The position numbers were made by a program, and so were the translations under genes. The notes below the pieces were generated by a model that was given only the letters and a program-made list of their open reading frames with translations, ran no database searches and was not told where the DNA came from. From NCBI GenBank assembly GCA_949373265.1, contig CASICT010000029.1, positions 1 through 18,296 on the forward strand: 18,296 nt of DNA. Direction: 5' to 3'. The stretch's first letter is position 1, and every line of letters starts with the position of its first letter. Shown here piece by piece: positions 1 through 6,907 of the stretch. The stretch is from Candidatus Poseidoniaceae archaeon. GTDB taxonomy: Archaea; Thermoplasmatota; Poseidoniia; Poseidoniales; Poseidoniaceae.

Positions 1-1
1 G

Positions 2-775
2 GAAAAACTCGACATTCCTCCAATCGACCAATACAGTGTACGTATCGGTAGAGCAAACAAGTTATGGGTCGTTGGCCGTCTACTCACAAGAATGAGTGGA
101 AGTGACCAAACAATCATCTTTGCCAACACAAAGAGAATGGTCGATTTACTAGTTCAGAGGCTGACAAAGCATCGCTTCGATGTGGAAGGAATTCATGGAG
201 ATTTATCCCAGAATCAGAGAGAGAAGATAATTTCTAATTTCAAAGCAGGCAATTCAACAGTCCTAATCGCAACAGATGTTGCTGCTCGTGGTATTGACGT
301 AGATGGTATCACTTTGGTAATCAATTATGATGTTCCTGATGATGTTGATAATTACGTACACCGAATTGGAAGGACAGGCCGTATTGGCCGAGAGGGACAA
401 GCATGGGTACTAGTTGGAAGAGATGATATTCCTCAAATGAACAAGATTGTTGCAACGCATTCTCTTGAGATTATTGCATGTGAAGCTCCTGGTTTGCCAG
501 ATGGTGTATCCAGAGACCCAGTTCGCAAGCAGGAAGATAACTCTGAAGCCGCAGATGTCTTTGGCATGGTACCTATCAAGATTGGAATCACTTCAATGTC
601 TAAATTCGCAATCGTCGATGAAATTACATCTGCATTGAATTGCAATGAATTAGCAGTTGGTGATATCGTGATTAACGATGATCACACAGTAGTAGAAGTA
701 CACAACAGGCATGCATCTTTAGCAGTCAAGTCATTTAACTCAAAAGACATTTCAGCATCAATAATCGAATCTTGA
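2..775 (+). CDS. DEAD-box RNA helicase, C-terminal part (5' end outside window)
   Basis: This is an ATP-dependent RNA helicase missing its N-terminal RecA domain because the window begins inside the gene. The frame is open from base 2; the ATG at 92 is internal. The visible part is the second RecA-like domain. It has the typical block before motif IV (QTIIFANTKRMVD), motif V (ATDVAARGIDVDG) and motif VI (YVHRIGRTGR). The last 70 or so residues (VPIKIGITSMSKFAIVDEI... GDIVI ... VVEVHNRHASLAVKSF) match the pattern of the DbpA-type RNA-binding domain, which in bacteria directs DbpA to 23S rRNA helix 92. A role in ribosome assembly or RNA remodelling is therefore likely. The stop codon abuts the stop of the convergent archaeosortase gene with no gap. 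The helicase assignment is firm; the DbpA-tail assignment is by motif memory. Confidence 0.93.
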   Translation, partial: EKLDIPPIDQYSVRIGRANKLWVVGRLLTRMSGSDQTIIFANTKRMVDLLVQRLTKHRFDVEGIHGDLSQNQREKIISNFKAGNSTVLIATDVAARGIDVDGITLVINYDVPDDVDNYVHRIGRTGRIGREGQAWVLVGRDDIPQMNKIVATHSLEIIACEAPGLPDGVSRDPVRKQEDNSEAADVFGMVPIKIGITSMSKFAIVDEITSALNCNELAVGDIVINDDHTVVEVHNRHASLAVKSFNSKDISASIIES

Positions 776-1723
776 TTATTCTTCTTCGTCTTTAGTCGGC
801 TTATCGATTGCTAATATTGTACTTGCAAAGCCAAGTAATCCTAATGTCGCTAATGACCAGGAAGAATCAATTTCTTTTGACCAAGTCGATTTAGCATCGA
901 TACAATCTCCAGACACACTAGAATAGAAATCACACATTTCTACGGTATCTCTAGCAGCCATTGCATCATCGTCGAGGTACACATTTGCAAAAGCACCAAG
1001 CACGAGTAGAACCGAAATTGCCAATACCGATTTATTAAGATTTGACCAAGATTTGCGGTAGATAAACGTCCACTTTCCTTTACTCAATGCCTCTTCTTTG
1101 AGAATCAATTTACCAGCGTTAACCCATTTGAACCATCCAAGCCACATCAGTATGATCACAATCAGTTGGCCCCAGTTGTAAACAAAGGTGTGGAAATCAT
1201 ACATTGGTTGTTCGCAGTACATCATATTAGGATTATCCACACAACCAGATATTGCCAATGGGTATAGCATCAGTAGTCTTACTATATTCAATACATAGAC
1301 AATCCCACATGCGACAATAGCGCTCCTGATGCGAAGTCTTTGAGGAACCCCCGTAGTCATCATAATTAGGACTGAAATGAAAATCATTTCATGCACTCCT
1401 GCACATTCGTCTGAAACATATAGCCTAATTTGGTCTCCCCAGAAATCAGGATGCTGAAGAGTAACTAGTGTAGACCATCCATTGTATTCGGAAAGTGTGG
1501 CTGAGCCGGGTCCATACATTAACTCAGTTAACTGATACCAAATCCAAGCCTCTGATTCTTGAATCACACCAAGCGTGTTAGCCGGTTGGGTGATGAACCA
1601 ATAGAACACCTCAACAAGCAATAGTGCTAGAGGTATTCGCAGATAGGCCCTAGCAAGTTTTCCAAATTCACCCCAGGATATGTCTTCGACCTCCTCTTCA
1701 AGGGGTTTTCGAACTCCGGCCAT
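776..1723 (-). CDS. Archaeosortase/exosortase family protein
   Basis: This is a multi-pass membrane protein of about 315 residues. It carries the three spaced catalytic positions of the exosortase/archaeosortase family, which cleave C-terminal sorting signals of secreted proteins and attach the new end to lipid. Counting from the TTG at 1732, these are Cys110 in DECAGVHEM just before a membrane helix, Arg152 in VLNIVRLLMLY, and His181 in YDFHTFVYNWGQ. Hydrophobic segments lie at about 33-48, 113-128, 138-161, 188-203, 235-250 and 295-310. After the core there is a further 110-residue extension with an extracytoplasmic-looking loop containing two Cys and a last helix, ending in an acidic tail. 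I prefer the ATG at 1723; the frame could also start at TTG 1732. No obvious sorting-signal protein of the PGF-CTERM type is in the window, so the substrate is unknown. The family call rests on the Cys-Arg-His pattern and topology. Confidence 0.8.
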   Translation of the reverse strand: MAGVRKPLEEEVEDISWGEFGKLARAYLRIPLALLLVEVFYWFITQPANTLGVIQESEAWIWYQLTELMYGPGSATLSEYNGWSTLVTLQHPDFWGDQIRLYVSDECAGVHEMIFISVLIMMTTGVPQRLRIRSAIVACGIVYVLNIVRLLMLYPLAISGCVDNPNMMYCEQPMYDFHTFVYNWGQLIVIILMWLGWFKWVNAGKLILKEEALSKGKWTFIYRKSWSNLNKSVLAISVLLVLGAFANVYLDDDAMAARDTVEMCDFYSSVSGDCIDAKSTWSKEIDSSWSLATLGLLGFASTILAIDKPTKDEEE

Positions 1724-1738
1724 GGCATTCAATATCTC

Positions 1739-1754
1739 ACTTCATTGATGAAGT
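1739..1754. promoter_or_regulatory. Inverted repeat in divergent archaeosortase/tusA promoter region
   Basis: Arms ACTTCAT and ATGAAGT flank a two-base centre, giving a 16-nt near-palindrome in the 76-nt gap between two divergent genes. The octamer TCTCACTT occurs at both edges (1735-1742 and 1754-1761). A second inverted pair, CGAGGG (1765-1770) and CCCTCG (1786-1791), sits just before the tusA-like GTG. The position suits an operator, but no regulator is identified. Confidence 0.35.
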
Positions 1755-1799
1755 CTCACTTGTACGAGGGTTCAAGTCGGCTATCCCCTCGCATAAATC

Positions 1800-2030
1800 G
1801 TGGAGCCGACACATAAACTGGATGTTTTGGGACATTATTGTCCAGTCCCTGTAAGTCAGGCTCGCAAGGCATTGGCAGATTTGGCAGGAGGAGACATTCT
1901 CTTGGTTGTTGCAGATGACCCCGAAACAGTGCACGATATGCCACTTTTAGTAGATCGACTTGGTCATCTTTTAGTCGATATAGTGAAATCTGCAGGCGAA
2001 TTCCGGTTCATTATCGAGGTGAGTGAATGA
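1800..2030 (+). CDS. TusA/SirA-family sulfur carrier protein
   Basis: This 76-residue protein is about the normal TusA length. The family signature is near the N-terminus: LDVLGHYCPVPVSQARKAL, with the CPxP motif and the persulfide-accepting Cys14. The second half follows the family pattern (GDILLVVADDPETVHDMP...). TusA-type proteins relay sulfur for tRNA thiolation, molybdopterin or other sulfur-transfer pathways; which one applies here cannot be told. The start is GTG at 1800: an in-frame TAA lies six bases upstream and no ATG lies before the CPxP motif. The gene overlaps the next one by ATGA, so the two are translationally coupled. It heads a four-gene operon. Confidence 0.88.
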   Translation: MEPTHKLDVLGHYCPVPVSQARKALADLAGGDILLVVADDPETVHDMPLLVDRLGHLLVDIVKSAGEFRFIIEVSE

Positions 2031-2629
2031 GTATTGATGAGGTACCCAGCGAAGCTAGCCTACCTACAGAACACGGTGATTTTAGAATTAGGGTTTTTCA
2101 TGAATCCAAAACCGGTCTCGACCATGTTGCACTCACTATGGGTGATATGATGGGACCTGACCCTGTTATGATGCGTGTGCATTCTGAATGCTTAACCGGA
2201 GATGCATTTGGTTCTCTTCGATGTGATTGTGGTCCGCAGCTCAATGCTGCCTTAGCGGCTATAGCGGAAAAGGGGTGGGGAGTTGTTCTATACTTGCGTC
2301 AAGAAGGCCGAGGAATAGGTCTTCATGCTAAGATTCAAGCATATCATCTCCAAGACAAAGGCGCAGATACTTTAGATGCAAATTTGATGCTTGGACTACC
2401 TGCTGATGCGCGTAACTATAGAATTGCTAGCACTATGTTAGATACGCTTGGTGTATCTGATGTTTGTTTACTTTCAAACAATCCAGACAAGGCTGAGCAA
2501 CTAGAAAAATATGGGATAGTAGTTGCACAAAGAATGCCACTAATTGTTGGAGTAGGTAGTGCTAATCGAGAGTATTTGCTTACTAAGGCAAACCGTATGG
2601 GTCATAAAATCGATTTGGATGATGATTAA
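2027..2629 (+). CDS. ribA: GTP cyclohydrolase II (riboflavin biosynthesis)
   Basis: This enzyme opens GTP to 2,5-diamino-6-ribosylamino-4(3H)-pyrimidinone 5'-phosphate, formate and pyrophosphate, the first step of riboflavin synthesis. At 200 residues it matches the stand-alone bacterial RibA length, with no fused DHBP synthase. The zinc ligands are present as Cys55, Cys66 and Cys68 (SECLTGDAFGSLRCDCG). The GTP-binding RQEGRGIGL follows at 91-99. The positions corresponding to E. coli Tyr105, Asp126 and Arg128 are Tyr106 (QAYHLQ) and Asp127/Arg129 (PADARNY). The SNNP and VPLIVG-like (MPLIVG) segments are also conserved. The start overlaps the TusA-like stop (ATGA), and the stop abuts the next ATG with no gap. 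Most archaea use the unrelated GTP cyclohydrolase III, so this is a bacterial-type enzyme in an archaeal setting. Confidence 0.95.
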   Translation: MSIDEVPSEASLPTEHGDFRIRVFHESKTGLDHVALTMGDMMGPDPVMMRVHSECLTGDAFGSLRCDCGPQLNAALAAIAEKGWGVVLYLRQEGRGIGLHAKIQAYHLQDKGADTLDANLMLGLPADARNYRIASTMLDTLGVSDVCLLSNNPDKAEQLEKYGIVVAQRMPLIVGVGSANREYLLTKANRMGHKIDLDDD

Positions 2630-3028
2630 ATGGTAAAAATAGATGCTACTTACGATGGCAATTTACGATGTACTGCCATACATGGCCCCTCTGGTGCAAA
2701 ATTGATTACAGACGCACCCGTTGACAATATGGGCAAAGGTGAATCATTCTCTCCAACTGACCTACTGGCAACCTCAATGCTAACTTGTATAATGACAATT
2801 GTTGCTATTAGGGCAGAATCTAAGAAAATCGATATTAGCGGAATGACTGGAAGCATTGAGAAATCAATGGCAGCAAGTCCTCGACGGATCTCTAAACTTG
2901 AAGTAATTGTGAACTTACCCTCGAACCTCGACATGGAAGACCGTGCATGGCTTATTACTGAAGGTTGTAACTGCCCAGTTTGTGTGTCGGTTAGTGAATC
3001 GATGGAAGTTGATGTAACATTCCAATGA
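2630..3028 (+). CDS. OsmC-like protein (peroxiredoxin-like, Ohr/OsmC family)
   Basis: This 132-residue protein has the OsmC layout: an N-terminal beta-sheet half, the motif SFSPTDLLATSMLTCIMTI (family pattern GxSPxDLLxxALxxC) with Cys53 as the expected peroxidatic cysteine, and near the C-terminus GCNCPVCVSV with Cys115 in the position of the second conserved cysteine (CPVxxS). Cys113 and Cys118 are extra. Family members reduce organic hydroperoxides or act as uncharacterised thiol proteins. The ATG follows the ribA TAA directly. Pairing of OsmC and TusA family genes is a recurrent bacterial arrangement that hints at thiol/sulfur chemistry. The exact substrate cannot be stated. Confidence 0.85.
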   Translation: MVKIDATYDGNLRCTAIHGPSGAKLITDAPVDNMGKGESFSPTDLLATSMLTCIMTIVAIRAESKKIDISGMTGSIEKSMAASPRRISKLEVIVNLPSNLDMEDRAWLITEGCNCPVCVSVSESMEVDVTFQ

Positions 3029-3034
3029 GGTGTT

Positions 3035-3631
3035 ATTATTCCAAGTGATGCAAGCCATTGGGATTCTACATACAACGATGCTGATACGACTAAGTTAGGC
3101 TGGTATCAGAAAGAGCATGCCGTTTCTATGGACTTGATTTCCTCTTGTGATGGAAATAAAATCCTGGATGTGGGGGCAGGAACAACAACTCTAATTGACT
3201 CACTATTGGAAAATAAATATGATGTAACTGTTCTTGATATCTCTTCTGAAGCATTGCGCACTCTTTCTAAGCGTCATGGGAATAATATGACTTACATCCA
3301 TGGCGACCTTACCAAAGAGCTCAAACTTGGACAATTCAATATCTGGCATGATAGAGCAGTACTACATTTCCTTCTTACAGGGTCAGAAAGACAATCCTAT
3401 GTTAAAAATATGGAATCATGCATATCAAGTGGTGGATTTGCTGTAATTGAGACATTTTCAACCGACGGTGCTCAAGAATGCTGTGGTCTTAATCTTCACA
3501 CTTATAATGAGGATATGCTAGTGCAATTACTTGGAAGTAATTGGGCTCTTGTGGAATCAATTAGGCATACGCATGTAAATCCATTCGGCGGAGATAGACC
3601 CTACGTCTCAACAATTTTCCGAAGAAAGTAG
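3035..3631 (+). CDS. Class I SAM-dependent methyltransferase with non-canonical or disrupted start
   Basis: This is a Rossmann-fold methyltransferase. Motif I is ILDVGAGTTTL, the acidic end of strand 2 is VTVLDIS, and a family-specific block reads NIWHDRAVLHFLL. Later elements such as SGGFAVIETFSTDG and CCGL match a bacterial family I remember as WHDRAVFHFL...GG...TFAPDGP..CSGL. Proteins of that family begin with HWD..Y.......WYQ. The same motifs (SHWDSTYND... GWYQ) are present here only upstream of the first in-frame ATG at 3128. The frame is open back to the OsmC stop at 3026-3028, with no ATG, GTG or TTG. I therefore place the start at ATT 3035 (ATT 3038 or GTT 3032 are also possible). Alternatively an ATG at 3025, overlapping the OsmC stop as ATGA, would fit if one base were extra. 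The substrate is unknown. It ends nine bases from the convergent hydroxylase stop. Confidence 0.75.
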   Translation: MIPSDASHWDSTYNDADTTKLGWYQKEHAVSMDLISSCDGNKILDVGAGTTTLIDSLLENKYDVTVLDISSEALRTLSKRHGNNMTYIHGDLTKELKLGQFNIWHDRAVLHFLLTGSERQSYVKNMESCISSGGFAVIETFSTDGAQECCGLNLHTYNEDMLVQLLGSNWALVESIRHTHVNPFGGDRPYVSTIFRRK

Positions 3632-3643
3632 GTGTGTGCCTAC
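3628..3643. terminator. Short hairpin across two convergent stop codons
   Basis: GTAGG at 3628-3632 pairs with CCTAC at 3639-3643 around a six-base TGTGTG loop. It covers the stop codon of the methyltransferase and that of the hydroxylase on the opposite strand. It may help end both transcripts, but five base pairs without a T-tract is weak evidence. Confidence 0.25.
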
Positions 3644-4671
3644 ATAGGGGGCTTCATCCCTCTTGGACGAAATATAACCCATTTCATTTGTTTCATGATA
3701 CTCCAATAAAATCGAATCCCAACACCTATTGATCTTAATGGGTGTCGCAAAATATTGAATGGATTTCCTATTTGCCCTAGTGGATACATTAGTTGGTCGA
3801 TCATATTTGGCTCAATATGCTCATCGATACCGTACACACTTGGGCGCTTGTCCTTTGGCATGTAATAGGTTCCAAACACTTGGTCCCATAATGGAAGGGC
3901 TGCTCCATAATTTGTCCAAACTGCATCCGTTTCATTGCTATGGTGCCAATGGTGCATTTCTGGAGTTCCCAAAAATGGATGCAACCATCTGAATCTAAAT
4001 TTTACATTTGCGTGTAGTAAGAGACCGAGAACAATTTGGAATATTGCGAATGCTCCAGTTATCTCTGGACTAAATCCTGCTGCTATGAGGAAAACAAATG
4101 CTGGAGCGATTAGTGTGCCATCAAAAGGATGAGCCCTAAATCCACTTACCCAATCAAGGTGCTCAGTGGAATGATGTACCGCATGAAACTTCCATAGAAC
4201 TGGGATTTCATGGTAGAATCGGTGTGTCCAGTATCCAATCATATCGAATATTAAAAAACCAACAAACGGCATCCATTGTGCTGGAATCTCTGCCACTAAA
4301 GGCCTGATTAGGAGCCCAGGTATCCATGCAAATGAAATGATAGCGACAATTGCCGCAGCGATAAGAGCAACCAAATTCAACAAAGGTGACGACAGAGCAT
4401 AACTAACATCCAATTTGTATAGTGGTCTACGGACTTTTTGCCCTTTATGGCGTGGAAATAATTTCTCGACAGGCACTATGAGAATAAAGAAAACTAGTAG
4501 ACCCACTAGTCCTTCAAATGAATAGTAAAGTGCTCCACCTACAATGGCTAGAGACAGCAATCTTATGATTGCTACACCCACCCATGTCCTCTCTTTGCGA
4601 TCGGTTGGTATGGATGGTGCCAACTCTACTTTTTCCGATGGAAGAGGTTCAAAACGAATCTCATTTTCCAT
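3640..4671 (-). CDS. Fatty acid hydroxylase / sterol desaturase superfamily membrane enzyme
   Basis: This is a predicted di-iron membrane oxygenase that hydroxylates or desaturates a lipid. The three histidine clusters of the superfamily are present: HRFYH (150-154), HAVHH (163-167) and HHWHH (240-244, read as HxxHH), with further His at 181 and 220. Hydrophobic stretches lie at about 31-48, 54-68, 95-117, 134-147 and 186-218. I start it at ATG 4671 (343 residues, MENEIRF). The upstream ATG at 4731 would add 20 atypical residues, and a TATA-like ATTATATATC lies 24-25 nt before 4671, as for a leaderless mRNA. It lies 108 nt downstream of the beta-oxidation operon on the same strand but appears to have its own promoter. 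The substrate could be a fatty acyl chain, carotenoid or sterol-like lipid; the sequence does not decide. Confidence 0.87.
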   Translation of the reverse strand: MENEIRFEPLPSEKVELAPSIPTDRKERTWVGVAIIRLLSLAIVGGALYYSFEGLVGLLVFFILIVPVEKLFPRHKGQKVRRPLYKLDVSYALSSPLLNLVALIAAAIVAIISFAWIPGLLIRPLVAEIPAQWMPFVGFLIFDMIGYWTHRFYHEIPVLWKFHAVHHSTEHLDWVSGFRAHPFDGTLIAPAFVFLIAAGFSPEITGAFAIFQIVLGLLLHANVKFRFRWLHPFLGTPEMHHWHHSNETDAVWTNYGAALPLWDQVFGTYYMPKDKRPSVYGIDEHIEPNMIDQLMYPLGQIGNPFNILRHPLRSIGVGIRFYWSIMKQMKWVIFRPRGMKPPM

Positions 4672-4690
4672 ATTGGTGGATAAATAACAT

Positions 4691-4700
4691 GATATATAAT
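4691..4700 (-). promoter_or_regulatory. TATA box of the hydroxylase gene
   Basis: On the minus strand this reads ATTATATATC, with its core centred about 24.5 nt before the ATG at 4671. This is the archaeal distance from TATA box to transcription start for a leaderless mRNA. Confidence 0.55.
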
Positions 4701-4751
4701 TCAGTACACTATTTTCGAGTAGCCACCTCAAATTTATGAGTTTTACAATGG

Positions 4752-4770
4752 CTTTGACAATATGTCAAAG
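4752..4770. promoter_or_regulatory. Perfect 8-bp inverted repeat between ACBP-SDR gene and hydroxylase gene
   Basis: CTTTGACA, a three-base ATA centre, then TGTCAAAG. It starts 10 nt after the TAG of the ACBP-SDR gene and lies about 55 nt upstream of the hydroxylase TATA box. It could act as the 3'-end stem-loop of the beta-oxidation operon or as an operator for the hydroxylase. No clear T-run follows on the transcribed strand, which slightly favours an operator. Confidence 0.45.
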
Positions 4771-4779
4771 GTTTTTCGA

Positions 4780-5874
4780 CTAAAGGTAGTAATCAGGTTG
4801 CAAAGGCATTCCTGGCTCAACAGCGTACTGATCAAAGTCTTCTACGCCTTCTTCTCGTAAAACCGATTCATCGGTGTGGAACTGTCCTGTAAATTCACTT
4901 GATTTACTCAGTATTACGAATGCAGCATCTCCTACGATTCTTGGAATTCTACTACGTCTGACCATTTCAGCTCCACCAAGTGCCTTGTTGTATCTAACTG
5001 CAGCAGTATCAATTGTAGTGGCAGGCCAAAGGCCGTTTACAGATATTCCATCGCTTGATAATTCCTCTGCAAGACCCAATACAAGCATCGACATTGAGAA
5101 TTTTGAGATTGTATAGGCTACAGATCCCTTATACCACTTTGAATCCAATGAAATTGGTGGACAAATCAGTAATATCCGGCCATTATCACTCTTGCGTAGG
5201 TGTGGTAACGCCGCTTGACATAGGGCAAATGATGCACGGATATTTACTTCGTGGACAAGGTCAAATCTCTTCAATGGGGTTTCATCAAATGGCGCAATAA
5301 ATAACGCACCAGCATTACAAATGACAGCATCAATTCCACCAAACGCATCTACTCCAGTTTGGACAGCAGCAATCACATCCTCGTCATTGCGAACATCACA
5401 AACCGCTACTACAGCCTTACCGCCTACAGATTCTACCATTTCGGCGGTTTCATTGAGAGAACCTTTCCCATCATCAGCATCCAGTGTACGCCCGAGAAGA
5501 ACAAGGTTTGCTCCTTCTTCTGCGAAGCGTAGAGCCATTGCCCGTCCAAGTCCTCTACTAGATCCACTGATTAGCACAGTACGTCCATTCCATGAATCGA
5601 TATCCGATATTCTCTCAGAACGCTCCAGTAAATCATCGACAATTTCTGCGTATTCTTCCATTGCCTCTTCCGAGTCCTTGCCCTTTTGTTTTTTCCAGGC
5701 TCGATATTTTGCTATTGCAACAATACCTCCACTTGCAGGGAGTCCACCGGTAACATCTCCTTCTGTGGCTTGTTTATACAACGAGTAAAGCGATAACATT
5801 GTCTTGTCATCAGGCTTACTGCCGATGTTCATTACTTCCTTTGCTGCTTTCAAAAATCGCTTTTCGTTACCCAA
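4780..5874 (-). CDS. Acyl-CoA-binding protein domain fused to HSDL2-like short-chain dehydrogenase
   Basis: This is a two-domain protein of 364 residues. Residues 5-85 match acyl-CoA-binding protein (ACBP) along its length, including YSLYKQATEGD. Counterparts of the bovine ligand contacts Tyr28, Tyr31, Lys32, Lys54 and Tyr73 are all present at a constant offset as Tyr30, Tyr33, Lys34, Lys56 and Tyr75. Residues 96-364 form a classical short-chain dehydrogenase: cofactor loop GSSRGLG (104-110), CNAG in the NNAG position (186-189), and Tyr254-x3-Lys258. The ICPP and WYKGSVAYTISK segments resemble HSDL2-type enzymes. The start is TTG at 5874, supported by a Shine-Dalgarno AAGGAG 8 nt upstream; a later Met would cut the ACBP domain. 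It is the last gene of the beta-oxidation operon, 4 nt after the hydrolase. I infer that it binds acyl-CoA and oxidises or reduces an acyl-CoA or lipid substrate. Confidence 0.88.
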   Translation of the reverse strand: MGNEKRFLKAAKEVMNIGSKPDDKTMLSLYSLYKQATEGDVTGGLPASGGIVAIAKYRAWKKQKGKDSEEAMEEYAEIVDDLLERSERISDIDSWNGRTVLISGSSRGLGRAMALRFAEEGANLVLLGRTLDADDGKGSLNETAEMVESVGGKAVVAVCDVRNDEDVIAAVQTGVDAFGGIDAVICNAGALFIAPFDETPLKRFDLVHEVNIRASFALCQAALPHLRKSDNGRILLICPPISLDSKWYKGSVAYTISKFSMSMLVLGLAEELSSDGISVNGLWPATTIDTAAVRYNKALGGAEMVRRSRIPRIVGDAAFVILSKSSEFTGQFHTDESVLREEGVEDFDQYAVEPGMPLQPDYYL

Positions 5875-5878
5875 TCAA

Positions 5879-6907
5879 TCAACTCCTTTCATTCAACCAC
5901 TTCTCGAGAACATCCCTTCTATTCGGTGAATCCAAAGTGGTAGTATGTTCCAAATCAGAAATCAGATGGAACTGGTTTTTTCCATCTCTAGGAATGTGCT
6001 TCTTAATCAAATTGTAGTGCTTTCTACCAAGTGTGTCATCATTTTTAGATTGAAGTGTGAGTACTGGTATTTTTGGTACCCCAATTTGTGGTATTTTCGC
6101 GTTCCAAAATCTAATTGGCAAGTCGGGATGAATCCTTTCCATCTCCGTGCGTATAATTCGGCGAATCAATGGGCGACCTATATTCCACATTGAACCTACT
6201 CGCATTTTTACAATCAGTGGTATTGATGTTACAGATGATTCCAAAATCAATGAATCAAGTTGATCTGCCCACCACCCCGATTTGTGACTAGACAGTCTTA
6301 GGGCAAGAAATCCTCCCATCGAATGCCCGTAGAAATGCATCCGTGGTAATTCCTTGTACTCAGCAAGGATAGCATCCAAAAAGGCCTCGATGTCTGCTGC
6401 TACTTTCAGTAATGTCCAATCTTGATTTAGGCTACAGCCACCATGTCCTCTCATGTCGATACCGGCTACATCAAATCCTTGATTGCCAAGATGAGAAATT
6501 CGACTTTCTGCCCACGACATAGAAGATGAATATCCATGGATATACAAAATCAAGCCTTTCGATTTGCCTTTTGCTGGAATGAAATATCCCATTGGCTCGT
6601 CGCCCCCCCATCCTGTGAACTTGATAAGGCGCCAATTTGGGTTCGTGGTGTTTTCTCCAATCTTTGGATGAGCTAGGAAAAATGCTGACAATACCTTTGA
6701 TTCCAATGCCAAGTAGGTTGCATTCAATGCAATGGCAATAGCAATTGTCCAGAATAGAATATTTACTAGAATTTGACTCTCCTGGCGCCACAGCACCAAC
6801 TCGGTGGCTATGAGAGCCCAGAATATGATCCACGGCCATGTCATTTTCCATTGCAGACTTTTTGAATATGCTGCCGCACCTTTGCTCATCGGATATTCCG
6901 ATTTCAT
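5879..6907 (-). CDS. Membrane-anchored alpha/beta hydrolase (serine hydrolase)
   Basis: This 342-residue protein has two N-terminal hydrophobic segments (about 25-40 and 48-67) followed by an alpha/beta-hydrolase domain. The oxyanion-hole region is LYIHGYSSS (His124-Gly125). The nucleophile elbow is YGHSMGG with Ser196, the acid is probably Asp290 or Asp291 (SKNDDTL), and the catalytic His is His321 (LEHTTTL). The architecture fits a lysophospholipase/monoglyceride-lipase-like or acyl-thioesterase enzyme held at the membrane with its active domain on one face. Its ATG overlaps the acyl-CoA dehydrogenase TGA by one base. A GGAG lies 11 nt upstream, so the two are cotranslated. From the operon I infer a role in releasing fatty acids or acyl groups from lipid or CoA; the exact substrate cannot be read from sequence. 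Confidence 0.85.
   Translation of the reverse strand: MKSEYPMSKGAAAYSKSLQWKMTWPWIIFWALIATELVLWRQESQILVNILFWTIAIAIALNATYLALESKVLSAFFLAHPKIGENTTNPNWRLIKFTGWGGDEPMGYFIPAKGKSKGLILYIHGYSSSMSWAESRISHLGNQGFDVAGIDMRGHGGCSLNQDWTLLKVAADIEAFLDAILAEYKELPRMHFYGHSMGGFLALRLSSHKSGWWADQLDSLILESSVTSIPLIVKMRVGSMWNIGRPLIRRIIRTEMERIHPDLPIRFWNAKIPQIGVPKIPVLTLQSKNDDTLGRKHYNLIKKHIPRDGKNQFHLISDLEHTTTLDSPNRRDVLEKWLNERS
5883..5888 (-). promoter_or_regulatory. Ribosome binding site that sets the TTG start of the ACBP-SDR gene
   Basis: AAGGAG on the minus strand lies inside the last codons of the upstream hydrolase gene and 8 nt before TTG at 5874. It selects this start over nearby out-of-frame TTG codons. Confidence 0.6.

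Noticed and set aside
1766..1791. GGTTCAAGTC, which looks like a tRNA T-arm
   Set aside because: The following bases (GGCT) do not pair with the preceding GAGGG beyond the first position, and no anticodon or acceptor arms are found around it.
3026..3028. TGA as selenocysteine codon joining OsmC and the methyltransferase
   Set aside because: OsmC ends at its normal length here, there is no redox motif around the codon and no convincing SECIS-like structure was seen.
2650..3075. Minus-strand frame of 141 codons over the OsmC-like gene
   Set aside because: It is antisense to a protein with conserved OsmC motifs and has no homology signal of its own.
5321..5788. Open frame of 155 codons opposite the ACBP-SDR gene
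   Set aside because: Ser/Pro/Ala-rich shadow of the SDR reading frame without any domain signature.
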